From DAOSEC01 sp035362935 (lineage in GTDB: Bacteria > Bacillota_I > Bacilli_A > ML615J-28 > CAG-313), in contig DAOSEC010000002.1 in the NCBI GenBank assembly GCA_035362935.1, forward strand, positions 1-64,000: a stretch of DNA of 64,000 bases, read 5' to 3'. Below, in pieces: positions 10,752 to 18,712 of the stretch (position 1 is its first letter; the number at the start of each line of letters is the position of its first letter). Position numbers and translations under genes: made by a program. The notes under the pieces were generated by a model, which ran no database searches, was not told the origin of the DNA, and was given only the letters and a program-made list of their open reading frames with translations.

Positions 10752-11258
10752 ATGACAGTAAGAAGAATGATAATCATTGCAACAATGATTACAATTGTCG
10801 TTGCGTTAGAACAGTTGATGGCTGTTTTACCAAACATACAGTTAACCGTAGTACTTTTAATGGTTTTTATTAGTGTACTTAACTTACCTGAAAGTTTAAT
10901 TTTGGTATTGATTTATACGATTCTAGATAATATCATAGGTGGCATTTCCGTATATTTTATTCCGATGTTAGCGGCATGGAGTATTTTTGCGGTGATTGTT
11001 TATATGATTAAAAACAATTTCAAACGACTAATTTGGTTTGGATCGTTATTTCCATTACTATACACCATATTCTTAGGCGTACCGTATATCATTATCAATA
11101 GTCTTGATCCGTTAGGGTACTTTATCGCTGATATACCGTTCACAGCAATATTCATTGTAAATAATTTATTAACCATAGCATGGTTTTATCCGATATTACA
11201 AAAAACACTCGTAAAAGTGATAGGAGGAAAATATGAAAATTTACACGAAACGCGGTGA
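10752..11258 (+). CDS. ECF transporter S component, probable cobalamin
   Basis: This 168-residue protein has five to six membrane segments, the size and layout of ECF-type substrate-binding (S) components, which pair with a shared EcfA/A'/T module. No ECF module is encoded in the window. The motif LPNIQLTVVLLMV near residue 27 resembles CbrT-like proteins. Position between a DUF4430 protein and an adenosyltransferase, behind a B12 riboswitch, strongly suggests cobalamin or a corrinoid as substrate. It overlaps the next gene by 26 bases and ends with TGA. Confidence 0.78.
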   Translation: MTVRRMIIIATMITIVVALEQLMAVLPNIQLTVVLLMVFISVLNLPESLILVLIYTILDNIIGGISVYFIPMLAAWSIFAVIVYMIKNNFKRLIWFGSLFPLLYTIFLGVPYIIINSLDPLGYFIADIPFTAIFIVNNLLTIAWFYPILQKTLVKVIGGKYENLHETR

Positions 11259-11727
11259 TCAAGGTGTTACTGATTTGATTCGCAAACGAGTTGGAAAAGA
11301 TGATTTGAGAATTTCATCAATTGGAACCGTCGATGAAGTAATGGCTACGATTTTGATGGCAAAACAAAAGATAACGAATCAAAGTATTATTGAAGAACTA
11401 GACAAAGTCTATGATTTACTTATGTCAGTTTGTCATGAAATTGCATTAGGAGTTGTTGATAGTTATAAAATCAACGATGATGTGATTAAATGGTTAGAAA
11501 GTCGAATTGATTACTTCGATTCACTGTTACCACCTATTCGGGAGTTCATTAAACTTGACAAAAATGAAGCAGCTGCTTGGATTAACATCGCTCGGGTTAC
11601 AACGAGAAGAAGTGAAAGACAGCTTGTTTCTGCTAGCATCAACTATGAATTCAATAAAAACTTATTGTCATTTTTAAATCGTTTATCGGATTATTTCTTT
11701 AATCTTGGAAGATATTTAAACCAATAA
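11233..11727 (+). CDS. PduO-type cob(I)alamin adenosyltransferase
   Basis: The enzyme transfers the adenosyl group of ATP to cob(I)alamin to make coenzyme B12. The 164-residue protein has the PduO family N-terminal ATP-binding motif TKRGDQGVT (residues 5-13), GTVDEVMA at about 36-43, and RVTTRRSERQ at about 121-130. AGGAGG lies inside the preceding gene, 7 bases before ATG 11233. It completes a capture-transport-activation set of three genes. A characterised gene name would be pduO/cobO-like. Confidence 0.9.
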   Translation: MKIYTKRGDQGVTDLIRKRVGKDDLRISSIGTVDEVMATILMAKQKITNQSIIEELDKVYDLLMSVCHEIALGVVDSYKINDDVIKWLESRIDYFDSLLPPIREFIKLDKNEAAAWINIARVTTRRSERQLVSASINYEFNKNLLSFLNRLSDYFFNLGRYLNQ

Positions 11728-11735
11728 AATGAAAC

Positions 11736-11770
11736 AACAGGGTACGTATCATATGCTACCCTGTTTTTTA
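11736..11770 (+). terminator. Terminator of the B12 operon
   Basis: AACAGGGTA (11736-11744) and TACCCTGTT (11757-11765) form a 9-bp stem followed by T residues. Confidence 0.88.
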
Positions 11771-11822
11771 TTTGGTGATATTGACATTGCTATGGTATAA
11801 TATAAACAGGTGGTGATGCATT

Positions 11823-12044
11823 GTGGAACGTTATGCGGCGGTATTATTTATTCTTTTTTTTCTAGCGCTTATTCCAATTACGTTTAAAGTGCTGATGGCA
11901 CTTGAAGTCAACTTGTTATTTAAACAAGGGAAAGTGATGGAGATCCGTATTGCATATATTGGATTATCGATTATATTTTCATATCTTGTGTCAAAAGGAA
12001 TTGTTGAAGTAATCGAACGGCTTTATCAAATTTTCTATATATAA
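11823..12044 (+). CDS. DUF1146 family membrane protein (YwzB-like)
   Basis: This 73-residue protein has two membrane segments (about 5-25 and 43-63) with a short loop between. Size and topology fit DUF1146/YwzB, a conserved Bacillota membrane protein of unknown function often found near ATP synthase genes. The GTG start at 11823 is set by AGGTGGTG 6 bases upstream; the ATG at 11817 is out of frame. A TGGTATAAT extended -10 lies at 11793-11801. Confidence 0.7.
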   Translation: MERYAAVLFILFFLALIPITFKVLMALEVNLLFKQGKVMEIRIAYIGLSIIFSYLVSKGIVEVIERLYQIFYI

Positions 12045-12045
12045 C

Positions 12046-12076
12046 AAAAAAATAGGATTAAGAATCCTATTTTTTT
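12046..12076. terminator. Bidirectional terminator between DUF1146 gene and yigZ
   Basis: AAAAAAATAGGATT (12046-12059) and AATCCTATTTTTT form a hairpin with A/T runs on both sides; it serves the two converging genes and overlaps the last codons of yigZ. Confidence 0.88.
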
Positions 12077-12651
12077 ATGATTGCAGCTCCTTTGCTTCTA
12101 TTATGAATGTCGCTAATAATAGAATCTAGAAGGTCTTGTTCTAATTCTACAGTGAGTGTGATTGATGCATCAAAGACTCGTTGAAGTATGGTCGCATTTT
12201 GCAAGGCAGTTTCCATTTCATGTAGAAGCGGGTAGGGAATGACAACTTGAATTCGAGTATATTTTTTTAATGGAATCAAATTGGATAGTTTTAGTGTTTC
12301 ACTCACACTTTTGGTATAAGCACGAACCAGTCCACCAGCACCAAGTTTAATACCACCATAGTATCTTGTTACCACAGCAACAATATTGGTTACATGGTTT
12401 TTTCGTAATACCTCAAGCATAGGTACACCGGCTGTCTTACTTGGTTCACCATCATCGCTTGAACCACCATATTCACCTGCATCCCCAAGTACATATGCGG
12501 AACAGTTGTGAGTTGCATCATAATTCAGCTTTTTAATCGATTGAATAAATGATTTAACCTCTTCTTGATTACTTACATAAGACAAATAGCACCTGAAAAT
12601 ACTTTTGTTAATTTCAATTTCATTAGTTATAGGTTCTTTTAAGATTACCAT
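12067..12651 (-). CDS. yigZ: YigZ/IMPACT family protein
   Basis: This 194-residue protein belongs to the UPF0029/IMPACT family. The N-terminal domain has the signature SSDDGEPSKTAGVPML at about 64-79 and VVTRYYGGIKLGAGGLVRAY at about 93-112; the C terminus is a small ferredoxin-like domain. The family is conserved and thought to affect translation regulation, but the bacterial role is not settled. It diverges from cinA. Confidence 0.9.
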   Translation of the reverse strand: MVILKEPITNEIEINKSIFRCYLSYVSNQEEVKSFIQSIKKLNYDATHNCSAYVLGDAGEYGGSSDDGEPSKTAGVPMLEVLRKNHVTNIVAVVTRYYGGIKLGAGGLVRAYTKSVSETLKLSNLIPLKKYTRIQVVIPYPLLHEMETALQNATILQRVFDASITLTVELEQDLLDSIISDIHNRSKGAAIIKK

Positions 12652-12724
12652 TTTATCACCTATTTTGATTATACCACGTTCTTACTTGAATCGAAAGAAA
12701 GAGAAAAACAATTTTCAGAAAATC

Positions 12725-12753
12725 TTGGTACAAGTGTTAAATCATGTTATAAT
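12725..12753 (+). promoter_or_regulatory. Promoter of cinA
   Basis: TTGGTA at 12725-12730, 17-bp spacer, TATAAT at 12748-12753 with TG one base upstream. Confidence 0.7.
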
Positions 12754-12773
12754 AATATAAGAGGGATGATCGT

Positions 12774-14003
12774 ATGAAAGCAGCAATTGTAAGCATAGGT
12801 GATGAAGTATTATATGGAAAAATAATCAACTCAAATGCTGCCTATTTAAGCAAGCAGTTGAGCATAATAGGCATAGAAGTTGTTGTCCATATTACCACTG
12901 GAGATTCCTATGAATCCATTTATAAAGTGTATCAAGAATTACTGAAAACCGATATCGCGGTCATTATAAGCACTGGTGGTCTCGGTCCAACACACGATGA
13001 TTTTACGAAAAAAGTAATTGCTGATGTATGCGGACTTGAGATGGTATTTTATCAAGAGGCATTTGATCATTATGATGCTATATTTAAAAAAAGCAATACA
13101 ATTACCTATGATTCAAATTTATCACAAGCCTATTTTCCAAAAGGTTCCTCTTTGGTTCCAAACGACCGAGGGACAGCTTTTGGAGGTATTTTAAACTATT
13201 CAGAGAAAGATATAATTATGTTAGTAGGTCCACCATTTGAGTTGATTGAAATGGTTGAACATACTATATTACCATTTCTTCAAACAAAGAGTCTAAACCA
13301 CACCATTTTGGAAGAATATTATGTAATGGGCGGTGGGGAATCACAATTTGAAGATAAATTAAAACCTGTCTTTGAAGCATATCCAATGGTAACAATTAAC
13401 CCTTACGCAAGTCGGGGAATTATCCGATATGTTATTAAAGCAAACGAAGATTACACAAAAGAGTTTCAACTTGCGAAAGATGCATTCTTTGAACTTTTAG
13501 GTGATCACGTAGTGGGCCTTGCAAATAAAGAAATAGAAGAGTATGTATTCGATGAACTTTATGAAAAGAAAATGAAGATATCTGTTGCTGAATCATGTAC
13601 AGCTGGGATGTTTATTTCAAAACTTGTAAATGTAAGTGGCTCATCAATGATATTTGACGAAGCGTTTATTACCTACAGCAACCAATCAAAAATGAAAACA
13701 CTTGGAGTTACTAAGTCGTTGATTGCAGAATATGGTGCGGTAAGTGCTGAAGTCGCTGAAGCAATGGCTTTGGGGGCGAAAATAAAAGCAAAATCCAACA
13801 TTGGAGTGGGTATTACAGGAATTGCTGGTCCTACAGGGGGAACGCTGCTTAAACCAGTTGGTTTAGTCTATTTTTCCTTTGCCATGGAAGACTATGTTTA
13901 CATCGAACGAAAGCAATTTCAAGGATCTCGTGAAGATATAAGAACAAAAGCAACAATGTATATTTTGTGGAGACTATTAGTAGAACTAAGAAAACGCAAA
14001 TAG
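12774..14003 (+). CDS. cinA: CinA-like protein (NMN deamidase / ADP-ribose pyrophosphatase type)
   Basis: The 409-residue protein has an N-terminal MoaB/MogA-like domain (about 1-170; IGDEVLYGKI and ISTGGLGPTHDDFTK) and a C-terminal CinA/PncC domain (about 260-405; VAESCTAGMF, ITGIAGPTGG). PncC converts NMN to nicotinate mononucleotide in pyridine nucleotide recycling. In many Bacillota cinA lies beside recA; here it does not. ATG 12774 follows GAGGGATGAT. Confidence 0.93.
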   Translation: MKAAIVSIGDEVLYGKIINSNAAYLSKQLSIIGIEVVVHITTGDSYESIYKVYQELLKTDIAVIISTGGLGPTHDDFTKKVIADVCGLEMVFYQEAFDHYDAIFKKSNTITYDSNLSQAYFPKGSSLVPNDRGTAFGGILNYSEKDIIMLVGPPFELIEMVEHTILPFLQTKSLNHTILEEYYVMGGGESQFEDKLKPVFEAYPMVTINPYASRGIIRYVIKANEDYTKEFQLAKDAFFELLGDHVVGLANKEIEEYVFDELYEKKMKISVAESCTAGMFISKLVNVSGSSMIFDEAFITYSNQSKMKTLGVTKSLIAEYGAVSAEVAEAMALGAKIKAKSNIGVGITGIAGPTGGTLLKPVGLVYFSFAMEDYVYIERKQFQGSREDIRTKATMYILWRLLVELRKRK

Positions 14004-14045
14004 AACATTGTGTATTGTTCATGAATGAAAGAAGAGGTGAGAAAA

Positions 14046-14171
14046 ATGGAAGACAGTCCAAGGTCAACACTTGAAGGCATACCGATATGCATTAGGAATC
14101 ATACCGATGCTTTTTTGAGTATTGACTCAAATCATCATCCTTTTTCCGCCGATGAGGTATGTCCTAACTAA
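14046..14171 (+). CDS. Possible 41-codon leader peptide upstream of mgtE
   Basis: A 41-codon frame opens at ATG 14046 with a good ribosome site (GAGGTGAG, 4 bases upstream) and ends 27 bases before mgtE. It starts MEDSPRS and ends ADEVCPN. The same stretch has a tight 7-bp hairpin (TTTGAGT 14114-14120 with ACTCAAA 14125-14131) and CATACCGAT repeated at about 14080 and 14099. It may encode a regulatory leader peptide, a structured Mg2+-responsive RNA, or both. It does not contain a convincing M-box. I do not recognise the peptide. Confidence 0.4.
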   Translation: MEDSPRSTLEGIPICIRNHTDAFLSIDSNHHPFSADEVCPN

Positions 14172-14198
14172 CTATTCAATGATAGAAGGAGGGCAAAT

Positions 14199-15524
14199 AT
14201 GGAAAGAATTTTAAATTACATTGAAGAAAAAAACTATCAAGCAATCAAAGAGTATATGAACGAGATTGATATCGTTGATATCGCTGAAATCTTTGAAGAA
14301 TTACCAGAAATTAAGGTTGTAAAATTATTTCGACTACTAAACAAAAACAAAGCAGCTGAGGTTTTTGCGTACCTTTCTGTTGACAAACAACAACTTATTG
14401 TAGAAGCTATTACGGACTCAGAAGTTGCAAAAATCATGGAAGAGTTGTTTATTGATGATGCGGTTGACTTTATTGAAGAGATGCCAGCAGGTGTTGTAAC
14501 AAGAGTATTAAAAAATGTCAGTTCCAAAACACGCAACTTAATCAATCATTTTTTACAATACCCAGAAGATTCTGCTGGTAGTATTATGACGATTGAGTTC
14601 GTAGAACTCAAAGAAACACTCACGGTCAAGGAAGCGTTTGACTATATTCGTAAGACCGGTGAGGACAAGGAAACCATCTATACTTGTTATGTCATAAGTC
14701 CGGATCGAAAACTTTTAGGTGTAGTAGAAGTAAAACATTTATTGTTAGCTCAACCTACGGACCTAATTCGAGACATTATGAAAAAAGTGGTAGCTTACGC
14801 CCACACCACAGATGATCAAGAACACATTGCAAATGAATTTAAGCGTTATGGATTGCTTGCGATGCCTGTTGTGGATAAAGAAGAAAGACTTGTAGGTATC
14901 GTTACCATCGATGATATCGTTGATATTATTGAAGAGGAAAATACCGAAGACTTCCAAAAAATGGCTGCTTTAGCACCATCGGATGAACCATACTTAAAAA
15001 CTGGAACCTTTGAACTCGCAAAGCATAGAATCGTATGGCTGCTTGTGTTGATGTTATCTGCTACCATTACTGGAGTCATAATAACAGGTTTTGAGGATGC
15101 TATATTAATAGTACCAGCACTTGTTGCATTCATCCCAATGTTAATGGATACAGGGGGAAATGCTGGAGCACAAGTTTCTACGTTAGTAATTCGTGGTTTA
15201 GCGTTACAAGAAATTGAGACAAAAAATATATTAAAAGTGCTTTGGAAAGAAATCAAGGTAAGTGTGGTTGTTGGATTTGCGTTAGCACTTGTAAACTTCA
15301 TTCGTATATGGATTATGTATGATCTTTCATTGGCGATTGTTGTATCGATTACGTTGTATTTTACTGTTATTATTGCAAAGGCGGTTGGATCAATCTTGCC
15401 TTTGGTTGCAAAAATGGTGAAACTCGACCCTGCATTAATGGCTGCTCCAATCATCACCACCATTGTAGATGCATCTGCTTTGGTAATCTACTTTATGGTC
15501 GCAAGAGTTCTTTTAGGGATATAA
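14199..15524 (+). CDS. mgtE: Magnesium transporter MgtE
   Basis: MgtE is a Mg2+ channel gated by cytosolic Mg2+. The 441-residue protein has the N-terminal helical domain (about 1-125, several acidic residues), a pair of CBS domains (about 130-250), a connecting helix and five membrane segments (about 278-441). The channel motif DTGGNAGAQ and the final segment APIITTIVDASALVIYF are typical. AGGAGGG lies upstream of ATG 14199. Confidence 0.95.
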   Translation: MERILNYIEEKNYQAIKEYMNEIDIVDIAEIFEELPEIKVVKLFRLLNKNKAAEVFAYLSVDKQQLIVEAITDSEVAKIMEELFIDDAVDFIEEMPAGVVTRVLKNVSSKTRNLINHFLQYPEDSAGSIMTIEFVELKETLTVKEAFDYIRKTGEDKETIYTCYVISPDRKLLGVVEVKHLLLAQPTDLIRDIMKKVVAYAHTTDDQEHIANEFKRYGLLAMPVVDKEERLVGIVTIDDIVDIIEEENTEDFQKMAALAPSDEPYLKTGTFELAKHRIVWLLVLMLSATITGVIITGFEDAILIVPALVAFIPMLMDTGGNAGAQVSTLVIRGLALQEIETKNILKVLWKEIKVSVVVGFALALVNFIRIWIMYDLSLAIVVSITLYFTVIIAKAVGSILPLVAKMVKLDPALMAAPIITTIVDASALVIYFMVARVLLGI

Positions 15525-15533
15525 ATGTGAATT

Positions 15534-15565
15534 AAAGGACTAAGATTTCATTCTTGGTCTTTTTT
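15534..15565 (+). terminator. Terminator after mgtE
   Basis: A 12-bp stem with three G-T pairs (15534-15545 with 15551-15562), loop TTTCA, followed by T residues. Confidence 0.75.
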
Positions 15566-15653
15566 ATCAAAACTACTTTCATAAAAACGGTTGTAAAAAA
15601 CTATATTTTGTGATAAAATATACTAGGTTATTATAACTTGGAGGTTAGACAAA

Positions 15654-17879
15654 ATGGAGAACAATTACATTAATGAAGTCCTTTTAAAGCAAATTGCCGC
15701 CAGCCAAAAGATAAAGATTTCACAAATCAATGCGGTATTGGCATTGCTGAATGAAGGGGCTACGGTTCCATTTATTGCTAGATATCGTAAAGAGGTAACT
15801 GGTGGACTTGATGAAGAACAAATCCGAGCAATTCATCAAGAGTGGGACTATGGACAAAAATTAGCTCAACGTAAAGAAGACGTGATGAGATTAATTGAAG
15901 AAAAAGGTAAACTCACTGATGAAATTAAAAATGCGATTATTGTTTCAACGAAACTCGCAGAAATAGAAGACATTTATAGACCTTTCAAAGAGAAAAAGAA
16001 AACAAGAGCAACCGATGCGAAGAAAAAAGGGTTGGAACCTCTTGCAGAATACTTATTAAGTTTCCCTACGGAAGGTGATTATTTCGCAGAAGCTGCAAAA
16101 TATGTCACAGCTGAAGTAACTGAGGAAATGGAAAAAGAAGGTACTGTAGTTGCAAGTGTTGAAGAAGCTATTCAAGGCGCAAAAGACATTATTGCTGAAA
16201 TGGTATCAGATGAACCAAAACATAGAGCATGGATTCGTGGTAACTTTGAAAAGCATGCTAAACTAGTAACAGAAGTGAAAGATGAGTCACTTGATCCCAA
16301 AAAAGTATACGAAATGTATTATCAATACGAAGAACCAATTCGTCAATTAAAAGACCATAGAATTTTAGCAATCAATCGTGGGGAATCAGAAAAAGTATTA
16401 AAAGTTACTTTGGTTGAAGACTATGAGTTTATTATTAACTTTCTATTTCGTCAAGTTATCACAAATGATTCTAGTATTACAAAAATTCCTGTTCAAGAAG
16501 CGGTTGAAGATGGATATAAACGTCTAATTAAATCTTCGATTGAACGTGAGATTCGTTCAGAGTTAAAGGAAAAAGCTGAAAATCAAGCCATTCACATCTT
16601 TAGTGAAAACTTGAAAAACTACTTATTACAACCACCTATGAAGGGTAAAGTTGTATTAGGAGTTGACCCGGCATATCGAACTGGATGTAAACTTGCAGTT
16701 GTAGATGCAACTGGTAAAGTATTGGAAAAAGGGGTTATCTATCCTCATCAAAAATCAGTTGGTGAAGTAGTGAATCAAAATAGAATTGATGAGAGTGTTG
16801 ATCGTATCATCGGTCTTATCAATCAATTCAACGTTGAAGTAGTAGCGATTGGAAATGGGACAGCAAGCCGTGAAACGGAATCTTTTATATCTGAAACATT
16901 GAAAAAGATTAATCGCGAAATATATTATCTAATCGTTAACGAAGCAGGAGCATCTGTTTACTCTGCATCTGATTTAGCAAGAGAAGAGTTTCCAGATTAT
17001 GAAGTAGAAGAACGTTCAGCGGTATCCATTGCAAGAAGATTACAAGATCCACTTAGTGAATTAGTTAAAATTGATCCAAAATCAATTGGAGTTGGTCAAT
17101 ACCAACACGATGTGACGCAATCGAAATTAAATGACTCCTTGGACTTTGTTGTTCAAACCGTGGTGAATCAAGTTGGTGTTAACATCAACACTGCATCACC
17201 ATCCTTGTTAAAATATGTCTCCGGACTAAACGCCGGAACAGCGAAGAAAATTGCTGCTTACCGTGAAGAAAAAGGGAAATTTGCATCAAGAGAAGACATC
17301 AAAGTGAAAGGTGTTGGACCAAAAGCATTGGAACAAGCAATTGGATTCTTACGTATTGTTGATGGGATTGAACCACTTGATATGACAGAAATCCATCCAG
17401 AAAGTTATGATATTGCGAAATCAATATTAAGCAAACTAGGATTTACAACAGCAGATCTTGGAACAGAAGCACTGATTGAAAAAGTAAAACAAGTCAATCG
17501 ATTGGCATTACGTGAAGAGTTAAATGTTGGTGAATATACATTAAATGACATCTTAGATGCATTTATAGCTCCATTAAGAGACCCTCGTGATAAATTTGAC
17601 ACTCCAATATTAAGAAGTGATGTCTTAAAATTAGAGGACTTAAAACCAGGTATGGAATTACAAGGAACCGTTCGTAACGTGGTTGACTTTGGAGCATTCG
17701 TAGACTGTGGCGTGAAAGAAGATGGATTAGTTCATATTTCTAAAATGTCCAAAAAATTTATTAAACACCCATTAGACGTTGTCGGTGTAGGACAAGTTAT
17801 CAAAGTATGGGTAATTGGTGTAGACCTTAAAAAAGGGCGCCTTCAATTAACAATGATGGCACCTGAGGAAAATATATAA
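15654..17879 (+). CDS. tex: Tex-family RNA-binding transcription accessory protein
   Basis: The 741-residue protein has the full Tex layout: helical Tex N-terminal domain, YqgF/RNase H-like domain (GVDPAYRTGCKLAVVD at about 341-356), helix-hairpin-helix region (NINTASPSLLKYVSG at about 512-526) and a C-terminal S1 domain (about 660-735; GMELQGTVRNVVDFGAFVD). Tex associates with transcription and RNA decay in several bacteria. GGAGGT lies upstream of ATG 15654. acpP follows 14 bases later. Confidence 0.95.
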   Translation: MENNYINEVLLKQIAASQKIKISQINAVLALLNEGATVPFIARYRKEVTGGLDEEQIRAIHQEWDYGQKLAQRKEDVMRLIEEKGKLTDEIKNAIIVSTKLAEIEDIYRPFKEKKKTRATDAKKKGLEPLAEYLLSFPTEGDYFAEAAKYVTAEVTEEMEKEGTVVASVEEAIQGAKDIIAEMVSDEPKHRAWIRGNFEKHAKLVTEVKDESLDPKKVYEMYYQYEEPIRQLKDHRILAINRGESEKVLKVTLVEDYEFIINFLFRQVITNDSSITKIPVQEAVEDGYKRLIKSSIEREIRSELKEKAENQAIHIFSENLKNYLLQPPMKGKVVLGVDPAYRTGCKLAVVDATGKVLEKGVIYPHQKSVGEVVNQNRIDESVDRIIGLINQFNVEVVAIGNGTASRETESFISETLKKINREIYYLIVNEAGASVYSASDLAREEFPDYEVEERSAVSIARRLQDPLSELVKIDPKSIGVGQYQHDVTQSKLNDSLDFVVQTVVNQVGVNINTASPSLLKYVSGLNAGTAKKIAAYREEKGKFASREDIKVKGVGPKALEQAIGFLRIVDGIEPLDMTEIHPESYDIAKSILSKLGFTTADLGTEALIEKVKQVNRLALREELNVGEYTLNDILDAFIAPLRDPRDKFDTPILRSDVLKLEDLKPGMELQGTVRNVVDFGAFVDCGVKEDGLVHISKMSKKFIKHPLDVVGVGQVIKVWVIGVDLKKGRLQLTMMAPEENI

Positions 17880-17893
17880 GGTGGAGGGAAAGT

Positions 17894-18121
17894 ATGGTTT
17901 TTGATAGAATTAAAGCAATCGTTGTTAAAGAACTAGGAATCGCAGCTGACAAAATTAAGTTAGATTCTCACCTAGTTGACGATTTAGGTGCAGATTCTTT
18001 AGACGCTGTTGAATTAGTAATGGCAGTTGAAGAAGAATTTAACATTGAAATCAGCGATGAAGCAGCTCAAAACATCCGTAAAATCAAAGACATTGTAGAT
18101 TACGTAGAATCAAAAATGTAA
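17894..18121 (+). CDS. acpP: Acyl carrier protein
   Basis: ACP carries growing acyl chains on a phosphopantetheine arm. The 75-residue acidic protein has the modification site DSLDAVELV, with Ser35 as the attachment residue. GGTGGAGGG lies upstream of ATG 17894. It is likely co-transcribed with tex and is closed by a terminator. No other fatty acid synthesis genes are in the window, but a MarR regulator follows. Confidence 0.96.
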   Translation: MVFDRIKAIVVKELGIAADKIKLDSHLVDDLGADSLDAVELVMAVEEEFNIEISDEAAQNIRKIKDIVDYVESKM

Positions 18122-18129
18122 TCGATGCG

Positions 18130-18160
18130 ATGACTCCAATCAAATGGGGTCATCTTTTTT
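18130..18160 (+). terminator. Terminator after acpP
   Basis: ATGACTCCA (18130-18138) pairs with TGGGGTCAT (18145-18153), then a T run. Confidence 0.85.
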
Positions 18161-18169
18161 ATAAAATGG

Positions 18170-18198
18170 TTTGAATTTCAATGATTATTTAGTATAAT
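18170..18198 (+). promoter_or_regulatory. Promoter and candidate operator of the MarR-family gene
   Basis: TTGAAT at 18171-18176 and TATAAT at 18193-18198 are 16 bp apart. The -35 box is the left arm of a perfect inverted repeat, TTGAATTTCAA (18171-18181). This resembles FabT-type boxes of lipid-controlling MarR regulators, so autoregulation is plausible. Confidence 0.5.
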
Positions 18199-18235
18199 AA
18201 AGAATGTAAGTACTGTTTAGTAAGGAAGTGATCTT

Positions 18236-18700
18236 ATGGCAAAGTTAACAAGACAAGAACGTGCTCAAATGCATCGCATTGAGGAGCTTTTTTCAACATC
18301 ATTTAATTTCCTGCTTCAAGCTGAAGAGAAAAACCTTGTAAAAAAGGGATTCCCAGACTTAAGTGTAACTGAGATTCATGTCATTGAATCTGTGGATAAA
18401 TCCAAAACCAAAGCAATGAACGAAGTTGCAAAGCTACTACGTATTACTCCCGGATCACTTACCATATCCGCAAATCGTTTGGTATTAAAGGGGTATTTAG
18501 ACAAACGAAGAGATCTTGAAGACAAACGCATGGTTTTTGTAGAAGTTACTCCAAAGGGAATGCAGGCATTAAAAGCGCACAATCGATTCCATGATAAACT
18601 CATTGAATCAATATTAAGTGAAGACCCAGCAATTGATCCGAAAGTATTTTTATCTGTACTTGAAAAAATCGATCGCTACATTACAGAAAATGAATTATAA
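18236..18700 (+). CDS. MarR-family transcriptional regulator, possibly FabT-like
   Basis: The 154-residue protein has the winged-helix DNA-binding domain of MarR proteins: recognition region ITPGSLTISANRLVLKGYL at about 77-95 and wing DLEDKRMVFVEVTPKG at about 98-113, flanked by dimerisation helices. It lies just after acpP. In Bacillota the MarR regulator FabT controls fatty acid synthesis, so a FabT-like role is possible but inferred. AAGGAAGTG precedes ATG 18236; pepP follows 12 bases downstream. Confidence 0.85.
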   Translation: MAKLTRQERAQMHRIEELFSTSFNFLLQAEEKNLVKKGFPDLSVTEIHVIESVDKSKTKAMNEVAKLLRITPGSLTISANRLVLKGYLDKRRDLEDKRMVFVEVTPKGMQALKAHNRFHDKLIESILSEDPAIDPKVFLSVLEKIDRYITENEL

Positions 18701-18712
18701 AGGTGAAAGAAA

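Noticed and set aside
14004..14198. Canonical M-box (ykoK) riboswitch
   Set aside because: Only GGTGAG and GGTCAACA resemble it; the conserved GCTGCCC core and paired arms are missing.
14846..15463. 205-codon minus-strand ORF
   Set aside because: It is antisense to mgtE membrane helices; Thr/Ile/Ser-rich composition is typical of a shadow.
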